A DNA stretch of 64,000 nucleotides from Burkholderiaceae bacterium. GTDB lineage: Bacteria > Pseudomonadota > Gammaproteobacteria > Burkholderiales > Burkholderiaceae_D. The stretch lies in contig JARLJG010000010.1 of assembly GCA_031291325.1 (NCBI GenBank), positions 62,001 through 126,000 on the forward strand, in the 5' to 3' direction. Made by a program: the position numbers and the translations under genes. The number at the start of each line of letters is the position of its first letter. Positions within the stretch are counted from its first letter, which is position 1. Shown one piece after another: positions 17,984 through 26,704 of the stretch. The notes below the pieces were generated by a model that saw only the letters and a program-made list of their open reading frames with translations, did not search any database and had not been told where the DNA came from.

Positions 17984-19714
17984 CTAGGCGGGATACAGCG
18001 GCTTCAATGCTTCCGCGCCCTCGGTTTTTGTTGCGGCGTTTTCGACTATGCCACTCGAAAAAAGCCGCGCCAGTTCTGCGCCGTGCCAGACGACTTCGCC
18101 GTTGGCGTAGAGCGCTCGATCCAATTGCGTCAACGCCTCGGCCAGTTCGGGCTTGCTGCGGCGCGCGATGGCGGTCAGGCTGACCGGAGGATCTTGCGGC
18201 CATTGCAGGCGGGCCCAGCGCAGCAGCATGGCCTTGCTGGCGACCGCGTCGTTGTCGGCGCAACGGGCTGTCAATTGGCGGATTATGTCTTTCAACGAAT
18301 CGTCGCGCGGATCGACGCTGGCGGGCTTTTCGGCCTTGCTGCGCGAGCGCCACCACAGGAATAGCGTCGCGCCCCAGCCGCAGGCGAGCGCCAACGACAG
18401 CCACGGCCACCAGCCGGCGGATACGTTAGCGGGCGTTGGGGCCGGCAGTGCGGCAGTCGTGTCGATAGCGGCGGTCGGCGCGGATGCGTCGGGCGAGGCC
18501 GACGGCGTTGCGCCGGCTCCCGGCTGCTTGCCCGGCAATACGCTGAATGTGCGCGCCGGCAGAGTCGCAACCTGTTCCTTTCCGGCTGCCGCATCCCACC
18601 ACTTCACTTCGACCGGCGGCAAGGTGACGCTGCCGGGGCGGGTCGGGATATACGCGATTTTTTGCACGCGTTTGCCGATGATGCCGCTATCGCTCTTGTC
18701 GTCGCTTAGTTGCGCTTGGTCGGGATAGAGCTTGAAACCGTCGACCGCCTTGCCGTCCGCAACAGACGGCAATTGCGCGGCGGTCAAGCCGCTGGCAGTC
18801 AGTTCGATGGTGCGGGTAATCGGTTCGCCGACGGTGAACGTGGCTGGATCGGCTGACCATTTTTCCGTCAATTGGAGCTTGCCGGCGGGCAGCCATTGGT
18901 CGCCGGAATAGTTCGCCGGGATCGCTTTAACCGTCAGCGTGACGACGTTCGACCGCAGCCGCATATGGCGGCTGGTTTGGCCGAACGGGTTGAACGGCAA
19001 AAAGCCATTGTTGCGATTTTGTTCGACGATCTCGCCATCGAAAATCAGCGGATCGCTGGCGAACTGTCCGCTCTTTTGCGGGAACAGCGCATAGCGCCGT
19101 TCGGTGACGCTATAGGTTTGCCCATGCCGCTCGGTTTGATATTTGCGGTCGGCGCCCAGCCGTTCCGCCATCGCATCCATGTTCGGGAAGGTCGGCTCGC
19201 TCAGGCTGCCGCTGCCGATATTGACCGCGTAAAACAAGCGCACGGTGACGACGACTTGCTGCTGCATATACACCGTTTGCGGTTCGGCGCCGAGTTCGAG
19301 AAACAAGTCGCCCGATTGTTGCGCCGCCTGCCCCTGGCTTGCCTGGCCGACGTTGAGGCTGATCGGCGCGCTGGTCTGGCCATCGACGGTAATCGGCGGA
19401 ATTTGCAATTGCCCGCCGTGCTTGGCAGTCAGGCTGACTTGCCACCGGATGTTGCGGCTGATTTGACCGTTGACGATTTGCACGCTGCTGCTCTTGTTTT
19501 GGCCCAGCACGTCGAAATCGCGCTTCAACGGGCCGAGATCGGGGTCGCCGCTGACGCTGTCGCCGGTCTGCAAAATCAGCGTGAAGGTTTCGTTCAAGGC
19601 CACCGGATTGCGGTCGACTTGCGCCTGCAAGGCGGCGAACGCCGGTGCGCAACACAGCGTTGCCAGCATGCCTGTGCAAAAGAACAAGAATCGTTTGAAA
19701 CGGTTAGCGGTCAT
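17984..19714 (-). CDS. batD: BatD-like oxygen-tolerance protein
   Basis: Last gene of the moxR-bat operon. The 576-residue protein begins with a signal peptide (MTANRF..FLFFCTGMLATLCCAPAFA, cleavage after about residue 28). A large periplasmic BatD region with several immunoglobulin-like repeats follows, then one membrane helix near 430-450 ('WWPWLSLALACGWGATLFLWW') and a short cytoplasmic tail. Bat proteins were named for aerotolerance in Bacteroides; the mechanism is unknown, but an envelope protein-complex role with MoxR is assumed. The start overlaps the preceding stop (ATGA at 19711-19714), which rules out the longer upstream frame. Confidence 0.88.
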   Translation of the reverse strand: MTANRFKRFLFFCTGMLATLCCAPAFAALQAQVDRNPVALNETFTLILQTGDSVSGDPDLGPLKRDFDVLGQNKSSSVQIVNGQISRNIRWQVSLTAKHGGQLQIPPITVDGQTSAPISLNVGQASQGQAAQQSGDLFLELGAEPQTVYMQQQVVVTVRLFYAVNIGSGSLSEPTFPNMDAMAERLGADRKYQTERHGQTYSVTERRYALFPQKSGQFASDPLIFDGEIVEQNRNNGFLPFNPFGQTSRHMRLRSNVVTLTVKAIPANYSGDQWLPAGKLQLTEKWSADPATFTVGEPITRTIELTASGLTAAQLPSVADGKAVDGFKLYPDQAQLSDDKSDSGIIGKRVQKIAYIPTRPGSVTLPPVEVKWWDAAAGKEQVATLPARTFSVLPGKQPGAGATPSASPDASAPTAAIDTTAALPAPTPANVSAGWWPWLSLALACGWGATLFLWWRSRSKAEKPASVDPRDDSLKDIIRQLTARCADNDAVASKAMLLRWARLQWPQDPPVSLTAIARRSKPELAEALTQLDRALYANGEVVWHGAELARLFSSGIVENAATKTEGAEALKPLYPA

Positions 19715-21501
19715 TGCGCACTCCCTTGCAGCTGCTTTTTGTATTGTTCGAGAAACTTGCGACGCCACAAGCCACCCGGATCGTCCGGGATGCGGCGCAG
19801 CCATTGCTCGTCGGCCTTTTGCAATTGCTTGGCCGCAGGGTCTTGCTCCGCCGCCGCGCTGCGATTAGCGCTCTGCTGCTGGTCTTGCTGTTCCTTTTTC
19901 TCAGCGGATGCGGAACCGTCCCGGGATTTGTCTTGCTGCGGTTTTTCCTTCGATTGATTTGATTGATTCGGTTGGTCGGGCTGCTGCTTGCCGTTCTCCG
20001 GCTTTTTGCCATCTTGCCCGGACTTTTGCTGCGCGTTGTCTTTCGCCGGATTCGGCTTGTCGTCGGGTTTCTGCGATTGCTTGCCGTCCTTCGATTCCTT
20101 CTGCTGTTCCTTGCTATCCTGCTGCTTGTTCAATTTATCCAGCAGATCGCGGTTGAAGCGGGCATCTTCCATCTTGGGATCGCGTTTGAGCGCCTGCTCG
20201 TAGGCGGCCATCGCTTCCGGCAGCCTGCCCAGCTTGGCCAGCGCATTGCCGCGATTGTAGTCGGCCTCGGCGCTGTCGATTCCTTTCAAGCTATCCAATG
20301 CCGCCTGATAATTGCCGGCGCGATAGTTGGCGACCGAGCGCCACTGCGGGTCTTGGAACAACTTGGCAGCAGCTTGCGGCTGCTGCGCCGCCAGCGCTTG
20401 TTGCGCGCGCTGGTCGTCGTTTTGCCATAAGCTGCTCCAGTCGGCAGCCTGGGCCGGGCGCATCTGCGGCAGCAGAACCAGCGCAAGCACGAACAGATAG
20501 CCGCGCCGGAAGAATAGCGCCGCCAGCGGGATCAACGGCAATAGCAGCCAAGGCCCTTCGTCGTGCCATTGATCGGCGCGCAAGCCGTTGACTTCCTTGC
20601 CGCCCTGTTGTCCCAGCGTTTGCGCCAGCGATGCCAACAGCGCGTGGAAATCGCTGTCGTCGTTGGATAGGCTGCGATACGCGCCGTTGCCTTGCCGCGC
20701 CAAGGCCGCGAGGCGGGCATCGTCGAGTTTCGGCAGCAGGATTGCGCCGTCCGCGCCCTTGACGAAGCCGCCATCGGCAGCCGGAACCGGCGCGCCGTCC
20801 GCCGTGCCGACGCCGAGTATCGCCAGCCGATGTCCGGCGCCCACCAGTTTCTTGACCGCGTCGTCGAGTTCGCCCGCTTTGGCGTCGCCGACGCCATCGG
20901 CGATCAACAGCACGCCGCCATGCACCGCACCGGCCTGGGCCAACAGCTTTTGCGCCAGGCCGATTGCCAGGTCGGGGCGCGCGCCTTGCGCCGGCATCAA
21001 GTCGCTGCTCATGCTGCCGACCTGGCTGGCGATGGTGTTGGCGTCCGAAGTCAGCGGCGTCACCGCAAACGGCGTGGCCGCGTAGACGATCAAGGCGGTG
21101 TCGCCTTCCTTTTGCTGCGCCAAGATGTCGCGCAGTTTCAGTTGCGCGCGCTGCAAGCGGCTCGGCTTGACGTCGCCCGCATCCATCGTGCGCGACAAGT
21201 CGAGCGCCACCACCAAGGCCGATTGCTGCCGATACACCGGCTGTTCGATCTTGCGCCATGCCGGGCCGGCCAGCGCACAGATCGCCAGCACGCCGCCCAG
21301 CGCAATCGCAAACGGCAGCGCGCGGCTCTGCCTGGCGTCGCTGCCGATCAACAGATGCGGCAGCAAGCGCGGATCGACCACGCTTTGCCAACTGCGGCTG
21401 GCTGCGCGACGCCGCCACATCGCCCATTGCAATACCGCCAGCGGCAGCAAGGCCGATAGCCACAGCGGGCGCAGGAAATGAAAATTGGCGAGCATATCCA
21501 T
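19711..21501 (-). CDS. BatB-BatC fusion: VWA domain plus TPR and charged Gln-rich tail
   Basis: A 596-residue membrane protein. Two N-terminal helices (about 10-75) anchor a periplasmic von Willebrand A domain whose metal motif reads DLSRT ('VVALDLSRTMDAGD') instead of the usual DxSxS. After a membrane segment near 300-350 comes a TPR region ('AEADYNRGNALAKLGRLPEAMAAYEQAL'), then about 100 residues of Lys/Gln/Asp-rich low-complexity sequence and a short conserved end. In many genomes these are two genes, batB and batC; here they are one. The start at 21501 overlaps the batA stop by one base (TAATG). Confidence 0.87.
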   Translation of the reverse strand: MDMLANFHFLRPLWLSALLPLAVLQWAMWRRRAASRSWQSVVDPRLLPHLLIGSDARQSRALPFAIALGGVLAICALAGPAWRKIEQPVYRQQSALVVALDLSRTMDAGDVKPSRLQRAQLKLRDILAQQKEGDTALIVYAATPFAVTPLTSDANTIASQVGSMSSDLMPAQGARPDLAIGLAQKLLAQAGAVHGGVLLIADGVGDAKAGELDDAVKKLVGAGHRLAILGVGTADGAPVPAADGGFVKGADGAILLPKLDDARLAALARQGNGAYRSLSNDDSDFHALLASLAQTLGQQGGKEVNGLRADQWHDEGPWLLLPLIPLAALFFRRGYLFVLALVLLPQMRPAQAADWSSLWQNDDQRAQQALAAQQPQAAAKLFQDPQWRSVANYRAGNYQAALDSLKGIDSAEADYNRGNALAKLGRLPEAMAAYEQALKRDPKMEDARFNRDLLDKLNKQQDSKEQQKESKDGKQSQKPDDKPNPAKDNAQQKSGQDGKKPENGKQQPDQPNQSNQSKEKPQQDKSRDGSASAEKKEQQDQQQSANRSAAAEQDPAAKQLQKADEQWLRRIPDDPGGLWRRKFLEQYKKQLQGSAQ

Positions 21502-22493
21502 TACGCTGAAACTCCCCGGCGATTGGTCAACAGGATCAAGACTGCCAGCAACAGGCTGAGCGACAACGGCCAAAAGAATAGCGTGGTGCGCGGGCGCAGC
21601 GTTTGCTGGCCTTGTTCGACCGGATGCAATTGATCCAGCAGCGTATAAATCTGGCTCAATTGCTTGCTGTCGCTGGCGCGGAAATAGCGGCCTCCGGTGG
21701 CTTTTGCGATTTCGCGCAAGCCGTCTTCATCCAGGTCGTTGGGCGTCTTCACCGTTTGCGTGCCGAAAAAAGTGTTGATTTTCATCGTCTCCGAACCGAT
21801 GCCGACCGTATAGATGACGATGCCTTCCTTGGCTGCCAATTCGGCCGCCTTGGCGGGAGCGACTTCGCCGGCATTGCTGACGCCGTCCGTCAATAGCACC
21901 AATATCTTGTCGCCCTCGGCGGTTTCGCGCAGGCGCTTGACGGCCAGGCCGATTGCGTCGCCGATAGCGGTTTGTTCGCCGGCCAGGCCGATTGCCGATT
22001 CGTCCAGCAGGGTATGCACGGTCTTGCGATCGAACGTCAATGGCGTTTGCAGATACGCATGGGTGCCGAACAGCACCAGCCCGACGCGGTCGCCGACGCG
22101 GCGCTCGATGAATTCGCCGGCCAGCGCCTTGATCGCATCGAGGCGGCTCACTTGTCGACCGCCGAGTTCATAGTCCGGCGTTTGCATGCTGCCCGACAGA
22201 TCGACCGCCAGCATCAGGTTGCGGCCCTGCATCGGCAATTCGACCGGATCGCCGAACCAGACCGGGCGCGCGACGGCCACGACCAGCAGCAGCCACGCCA
22301 GCAAGCTCGCCGCCAGCAGCAGCGGGCGGCGCGGCAGCATGCCGGGCAGGGTAGCGCCATCGATGGCAAAGCGATCCAGATGCGGCACCCGCAATGCCGC
22401 TTCCTGCGCCTGGGCGGCGCGCGGCAATAGCAGGCGCGGCAGCAGCGGCAGCGGCAATAGCGCGAATATCCAGGGCCACTCGAAATGAATCAT
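21501..22493 (-). CDS. batA: BatA-like VWA membrane protein
   Basis: A 330-residue protein with membrane helices at about 5-24 and 56-76, a von Willebrand A domain and a C-terminal helix (about 305-325). The metal-ion-dependent adhesion motif is complete: DLSGS at 98-102, with a downstream Thr and 'LLTDGVSNAGE'. It presumably binds partner proteins at the membrane under control of the MoxR ATPase. Start ATG at 22493 overlaps the DUF4381 stop (ATGA), so translation of the cluster is coupled. Confidence 0.92.
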   Translation of the reverse strand: MIHFEWPWIFALLPLPLLPRLLLPRAAQAQEAALRVPHLDRFAIDGATLPGMLPRRPLLLAASLLAWLLLVVAVARPVWFGDPVELPMQGRNLMLAVDLSGSMQTPDYELGGRQVSRLDAIKALAGEFIERRVGDRVGLVLFGTHAYLQTPLTFDRKTVHTLLDESAIGLAGEQTAIGDAIGLAVKRLRETAEGDKILVLLTDGVSNAGEVAPAKAAELAAKEGIVIYTVGIGSETMKINTFFGTQTVKTPNDLDEDGLREIAKATGGRYFRASDSKQLSQIYTLLDQLHPVEQGQQTLRPRTTLFFWPLSLSLLLAVLILLTNRRGVSA

Positions 22494-22972
22494 GCTGCTC
22501 CCCTGCGCGGCAATTTCTTTATCCAGCGCTCGCTCAAGTCGAATAGCGCGCGCGTGGATTCCGATGCGACTTGCGCTTCCGGCATATACGGCGCGGTCGC
22601 CAGCAAGCGGCCCGTGTCCGATGCGAACTGGTTATTTGCGCCCAGCGTGCGATCGAGGAAGGCCAGCCACGCGTCGCCATTCAACGCTGCAACTTCGCGG
22701 CGCGGGAAGCGGCTGATTGCCACCCGGCGCAGCAATACCGACAGCGCAATTACGCCGGCTTGCGGCCCGGACGGCAAGCTGCGCAACCCGGCCAATTCCT
22801 GCAAGGCCTGACGCCGCCAGCGATTGTTGCGCCGATGCGCAAACCACCAGAATGCGCCGGCTGCCAGCAAGACAAGCGCGCCCAGCAGCAGCCACCAGCC
22901 GGGCGCGGGCGGCCACCACGAGACGGGCGGCGGCAAATGGATGTCGCGCAATTGGCTCAAGTCGGGATTCAT
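22490..22972 (-). CDS. DUF4381 membrane protein of the bat operon
   Basis: A 160-residue protein with the DUF4381 pattern: a short N-terminus with 'LRDIHLPPPVSWWPPAPGWW', one membrane helix (about 27-46), then a basic cytoplasmic region with 'FPRREVAALNGDAWLAFLD'. Function is unknown; it is a regular companion of moxR/DUF58/bat genes. The ATG at 22972 is preferred because it overlaps the DUF58 stop in the ATGA manner and the protein begins directly with the family's conserved N-terminus. Confidence 0.85.
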   Translation of the reverse strand: MNPDLSQLRDIHLPPPVSWWPPAPGWWLLLGALVLLAAGAFWWFAHRRNNRWRRQALQELAGLRSLPSGPQAGVIALSVLLRRVAISRFPRREVAALNGDAWLAFLDRTLGANNQFASDTGRLLATAPYMPEAQVASESTRALFDLSERWIKKLPRRGAA

Positions 22973-23898
22973 GCGTACACTCCCAAGCCGCGCTGCAACG
23001 CGCGCAACGGATCGTCGGCGGTCAACAGCGGCAGCCAGGTCATCCGATGGCGGCTGCACAATTGTTGTAGAGTTGCTTGTTGGTCGGCATGGCGCTGCCG
23101 GTAGCGTTCGCGCAATTGCTTGTCGGCGGTCGTCAAACTGAGGAATTTCATGCCGTCGCCGACCCGATAGCTTCCCGGCGGCGGCAACTCTGCATCCAGC
23201 GGATCGTTGATCGCGCCGAACAACACGTTGCTATGGCGCGCCAGTTGCCCCAGATGCGCAATGCCTTGCTCGTCGAGGCCGGAAAAATCGCTCAACAGGC
23301 AAATCAGGCTGCCCGGCTGCGCGACATGCCGCAGGCGGGCCAGCGCCTGCGTCAGGCCGGCGGCGTCGGCGCTCGACGCGCGCTGCTGCCAGGCCGGATG
23401 CGCGGCGATTTGACTAAGCAAATGCAGCAGCGCCGCCTTGCCGCGCTTGGGCCGCAATTCGATGTGGTTGGTTTCCGAAAACACCAGTCCGCCGATGCGG
23501 TCGCCCTGGGAAACCGCGCTCCAGCCCAGCAACGCCGCCGCCTGCGCCGCGCGCACCGCCTTGAATGCGCCTTGCGTGGCGAAAAACATCGGCATGCGCA
23601 AATCGACCCAGACCAGCACCGCGCGCTCGCGTTCTTCGCGGAACAGCTTGGTATGCGGGCGTCCGGTGCGGGCGGTGACGCGCCAGTCGAGCGTGCGCGC
23701 ATCGTCGCCTTGCATGTAAGGGCGCACTTCGTCGAATTCCATGCCGCGCCCCTTGAACGGCGAGCGATAATTGCCGCTGCCGGGCGCGAGGATGCGGCCC
23801 GCCTGCAAGGGCAGCGATTCGGCGCCATGGCGCAGCGCGATCAGCGATGGCAGGCCGATGCGGACGACGCCTTCGTCCTTGTTTACTGCATCGGTCAT
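22969..23898 (-). CDS. DUF58 protein
   Basis: DUF58 protein of 309 residues, the usual partner of MoxR ATPases. The diagnostic block 'GNYRSPFKGRGMEFDEVRPYMQGDDARTLDWRVTAR' falls at about 43-80 (the family signature G-x-G-x-x-F-x-x-x-R-x-Y-x-x-G-D), and the C-terminal half has a VWA-like fold ('LVWVDLRMPMFFAT', 'LLSDFSGLDEQG'). The start at 23898 overlaps the moxR stop (ATGA). The role is presumably to assemble or mature an envelope complex with the downstream Bat proteins. Confidence 0.9.
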   Translation of the reverse strand: MTDAVNKDEGVVRIGLPSLIALRHGAESLPLQAGRILAPGSGNYRSPFKGRGMEFDEVRPYMQGDDARTLDWRVTARTGRPHTKLFREERERAVLVWVDLRMPMFFATQGAFKAVRAAQAAALLGWSAVSQGDRIGGLVFSETNHIELRPKRGKAALLHLLSQIAAHPAWQQRASSADAAGLTQALARLRHVAQPGSLICLLSDFSGLDEQGIAHLGQLARHSNVLFGAINDPLDAELPPPGSYRVGDGMKFLSLTTADKQLRERYRQRHADQQATLQQLCSRHRMTWLPLLTADDPLRALQRGLGVYA

Positions 23899-24875
23899 GG
23901 CACGGGGATCAGTTGCAGCAGCGCGGCGATGAAGTGATCCGAGCTGTGGCCTTCGGCTTCCGCCTCGTAAGTCAGCAGCACGCGATGGCGCAGCACGTCG
24001 AAGGCAATGGCCTGGATGTCTTCCGGGCCGACGTAATCGCGTCCGGCCAGCCACGCATGGGCGCGCGCGCAACGGTCGAGCGCGATGGTGGCTCGCGGGC
24101 TGGCGCCCCATTGCACCCATTTCGCCAATTTGGCGTCGTAACGCGCCGGGTCGCGCGTGGCGAGCACGATCTCGACCAGGTAACGCTCCAGGTTGTCGGC
24201 CATGAAAATGCCCAGCACTTCCTGCCGTGCCGCGTGCAGGGACTGGTTGGACAGTTTCGCTGCAGCCGGCACGACGCTACGGGTCGTCTGCGCCGCTTCG
24301 CCGCGCACCAGTTGCAAAATCTTCATTTCGGCGTCGGCATCCGGGTAATCGATTTTGACGTGCAGCAGGAAGCGGTCCAGTTGCGCTTCCGGCAGCGGGT
24401 AAGTGCCTTCCTGTTCGATCGGGTTTTGCGTCGCCATCACCAGGAAGATGTCGGGCAGCGGATAGGTGGTGGTGCCGACCGTGATTTGCCGTTCCGCCAT
24501 CGCTTCCAGCAAGGCCGATTGCACCTTGGCCGGCGCCCGGTTCACTTCGTCGGCCAGGATCAGGTTGTGGAATAGCGGGCCGGGCTGGAACTTGAACGAG
24601 CCGTCTTGCGGGCGGAAGATATCGGTGCCGGTGAGGTCGGCCGGCAACAGGTCGGGCGTGAATTGCACGCGATGGAAGTCGCCTTCGATGCCTTCGCTCA
24701 AGACCTTGATCGCGCGCGTCTTGGCCAGGCCCGGCGCGCCTTCGACCAGCAAATGGCCGTCCGCCAGCAGGGCGATCAACAAGCGGTCGACCAACACTTC
24801 CTGACCGATGATCTGTTGCGAAATAAGCTGCTTGAGCGAGCCGAAGGCCTGTTGTGCGATGGATTGTTCCGTCAT
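23895..24875 (-). CDS. MoxR-family AAA+ ATPase
   Basis: First gene of the six-gene bat operon. The 326-residue AAA+ ATPase has Walker A GAPGLAKT, Walker B 'LILADEVNRAP', sensor 1 'MATQNPIEQEGTYPLPEAQLDRF' and the C-terminal lid with 'GASPRAT'. MoxR proteins are chaperone-like ATPases that work with VWA-domain partners, here supplied by DUF58, BatA and BatB. The start is the ATG giving MTEQSIAQQ. The ribosome site is weak, and the upstream region is strikingly AT-rich with repeats. Confidence 0.93.
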   Translation of the reverse strand: MTEQSIAQQAFGSLKQLISQQIIGQEVLVDRLLIALLADGHLLVEGAPGLAKTRAIKVLSEGIEGDFHRVQFTPDLLPADLTGTDIFRPQDGSFKFQPGPLFHNLILADEVNRAPAKVQSALLEAMAERQITVGTTTYPLPDIFLVMATQNPIEQEGTYPLPEAQLDRFLLHVKIDYPDADAEMKILQLVRGEAAQTTRSVVPAAAKLSNQSLHAARQEVLGIFMADNLERYLVEIVLATRDPARYDAKLAKWVQWGASPRATIALDRCARAHAWLAGRDYVGPEDIQAIAFDVLRHRVLLTYEAEAEGHSSDHFIAALLQLIPVP

Positions 24876-24970
24876 GCTGAATGCTTTCGTGGTTGATCGA
24901 GGTTCGCGCCGGCGCAAGTATCGGGCTTGCCGACGGCGATGCATATTTATAAAGGGGAATTAAACCAGGC

Positions 24971-24995
24971 TTAAAACATTTAAAACGCTTAAAAC
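24971..24995. repeat. Three TTAAAAC units with 9-base period upstream of moxR
   Basis: TTAAAAC occurs at 24971, 24980 and 24989, exactly nine bases apart, in the AT-rich segment about 100-120 bases upstream of the moxR start. Regular spacing close to one DNA turn suggests either a curved or unwinding-prone stretch or an array of binding half-sites. No known regulator is assigned. Confidence 0.5.
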
Positions 24996-25077
24996 ATGAA
25001 AGTCGCCGGAATTATAAATAATTGGTGTGACAACTAATGGTCATTTGATATGCCGAATGGAAATTTGTTCCGTAAAT

Positions 25078-25098
25078 TTGCATATGAAATTGCATATG
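25078..25098. repeat. Direct repeat TTGCATATG x2
   Basis: TTGCATATG occurs at 25078-25086 and again at 25090-25098, twelve bases apart start to start. It lies between the 3' end of the Lrp-type gene and moxR. A related TTGATATG lies near 25055. This could be a regulator site for the moxR-bat operon, possibly for the neighbouring Lrp protein, but this is inference. Confidence 0.4.
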
Positions 25099-25127
25099 TA
25101 ATCAAACCGTCATTTTCGTCGGCGACC

Positions 25128-25574
25128 TTACTCCGCCGGCATAATGGATTTGCGCTCGACCGTGGAAGAGAGGATCAGCGAAGTCGAGGTAACGCCGCAG
25201 CGGGTCAATTGTATGATTACTTTTTCCAGCTCCGCGACCGATGGCGCGACCACCTTGACGATGCTGCAATCGTCGCCGGTGATCGAATGGCACTCGACGA
25301 TTTCCGGCACCTGGGCCGCGACCACGGCCACCGGCATATCGTTGCTGCGCCGCGCGACGCGGATGAACGCGGTGATGCCGTAACCGAGTGCCGCCGGGTT
25401 GACGTGCGCATGGTAGCCGGAAATCACGTTGGCCGCTTCCATGCGCTTGACGCGTTCTGCTACCGCCGGCTGGCTCATATGGATGCGACGACCGATTTCG
25501 GCCAGCGTCGTGCGCGCATCTTGCTGCAAGATGTCGAGAATCTTGCCATCCATCGCATCCAATTCAAGTTTCAT
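25128..25574 (-). CDS. Lrp/AsnC-family transcriptional regulator
   Basis: A 148-residue regulator with the standard layout: an N-terminal AsnC-type winged helix (about 5-60; 'LDAMDGKILDILQQDARTTLAEIGRRIHMSQPAVAERVKRME') and a RAM ligand-binding domain (about 68-145; 'GDDCSIVKVVAPSVAELEKVI'). These regulators usually sense an amino acid and control its transport or breakdown. It is divergent from a DMT-family exporter 134 bases away, a common regulator-target arrangement, so export of an amino acid or related compound is the likely controlled function. Confidence 0.93.
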   Translation of the reverse strand: MKLELDAMDGKILDILQQDARTTLAEIGRRIHMSQPAVAERVKRMEAANVISGYHAHVNPAALGYGITAFIRVARRSNDMPVAVVAAQVPEIVECHSITGDDCSIVKVVAPSVAELEKVIIQLTRCGVTSTSLILSSTVERKSIMPAE

Positions 25575-25708
25575 GGTGAAAGCCGATCATTTCGATTAAA
25601 TACAAAGTGATTCGCGTCGTTTGCCTTGCAATTCCTATTTTAAACCAGGTTCTGGGCGCATACACTATTCTCGTCTATCCGTTAATCCCAGTGTAAACTG
25701 TAGCTTTT

Positions 25709-26617
25709 ATGCGCGCCTTGCCAAAATTATCGCTGCTGGCCCTGCTCACCACCTATCTGGTGTGGGGCTCCACCTATCTCGCCATCCACATCGCGTTGGC
25801 GTCGTTTCCGCCGTTTTTATTGATGGGCACGCGCTTTGGCGTGGCCGGCGGGCTCTTGTTCGGCTGGTTGAAATTGCGCGGCGCGCCCATGCCCAGTTGG
25901 CGCGAATGGCGCGATTGCCTGCTTGTCGGCACTTTGCTGCTGGGCGGCGGCATGGGCTTGACTGCGGTCGGCCAGCAATCCGTTTCTTCCGGCCTGACCG
26001 CTGTGTTCATCGCCAGCGCGCCGCTGATGCTGGCCTTGTTTGCCGGCTTGTTCGGCGATTGGCCGAGCAAACGCGAATGGTTTGGCATCGCCGTCGGCTT
26101 CGGCGGCGTGGCCTTGCTGGCCGGCGGCGGCAATGTGGTTGCGCATCCGTCCGGCGTGCTGGCCGTATTGGGCGCGGTGGCAAGCTGGACTTTGGGCTCG
26201 GTGCTGGCGCAAAAGAAAATGCGTCTGCCGGCTGGCGCGATGGGTTTTGCCTGCGAAATGCTGATGGGCGGCTTGTCGCTGGTGGTCATCGCGCTGCTGC
26301 GCGGCGAGAATTTCGCGTTGCAGCTTACCGCTCCCGCGTTCTACGCGTGGCTGTATCTGGTGATCGCCGGCTCGCTGGCGGGGTTTTCCGCGTATATGTA
26401 TTTGTTGACCAGGGTTTCCAACGCGCTGGCGTCGAGCTATGCTTACGTCAATCCGGTGATCGCGGTGGTGCTGGGGGCAAGTTTCGCCGCCGAATCGATC
26501 AGCGCGCGCGAAGCGCTGGCGATGCTGATTATCCTGGGCAGCGTGGTCATGTTGACCACGGCCAAAAAAAGCGTGGAGCCGGAAATGACTTCGGAAATGC
26601 TCGGCGAAGCTGGTTGA
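25709..26617 (+). CDS. EamA/DMT-family exporter (YedA-like)
   Basis: A 302-residue inner-membrane protein with ten predicted helices arranged as two EamA repeats (about 8-140 and 150-290). The N-terminal 'YLVWGSTYLAIHIAL' and the second-half 'YVNPVIAVVLGASFAAESIS' are signatures of the YedA/RhaT-like drug/metabolite transporter family. The substrate is unknown; the divergent Lrp regulator suggests an amino acid or derivative. No clear ribosome site is visible ahead of the ATG. Confidence 0.9.
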   Translation: MRALPKLSLLALLTTYLVWGSTYLAIHIALASFPPFLLMGTRFGVAGGLLFGWLKLRGAPMPSWREWRDCLLVGTLLLGGGMGLTAVGQQSVSSGLTAVFIASAPLMLALFAGLFGDWPSKREWFGIAVGFGGVALLAGGGNVVAHPSGVLAVLGAVASWTLGSVLAQKKMRLPAGAMGFACEMLMGGLSLVVIALLRGENFALQLTAPAFYAWLYLVIAGSLAGFSAYMYLLTRVSNALASSYAYVNPVIAVVLGASFAAESISAREALAMLIILGSVVMLTTAKKSVEPEMTSEMLGEAG

Positions 26618-26659
26618 GTCGAAGCCTGTCCGCAGACGCCGCCGAACCCAGTGCCGGGC

Positions 26660-26679
26660 GGGGATTGGTTATAATCCCC
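26660..26679 (+). promoter_or_regulatory. TATAAT element framed by a palindrome upstream of GNAT gene
   Basis: A perfect -10 hexamer TATAAT (26670-26675) sits inside GGGGATT...AATCCCC, a seven-base inverted repeat (26660-26666 and 26673-26679). The -10 is 30 bases before the TTG start of the acetyltransferase. A good -35 is not visible. The palindrome could be an operator that blocks RNA polymerase. Confidence 0.4.
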
Positions 26680-26704
26680 TCCAACCGGAACGAGGGGTGA
26701 TAGT

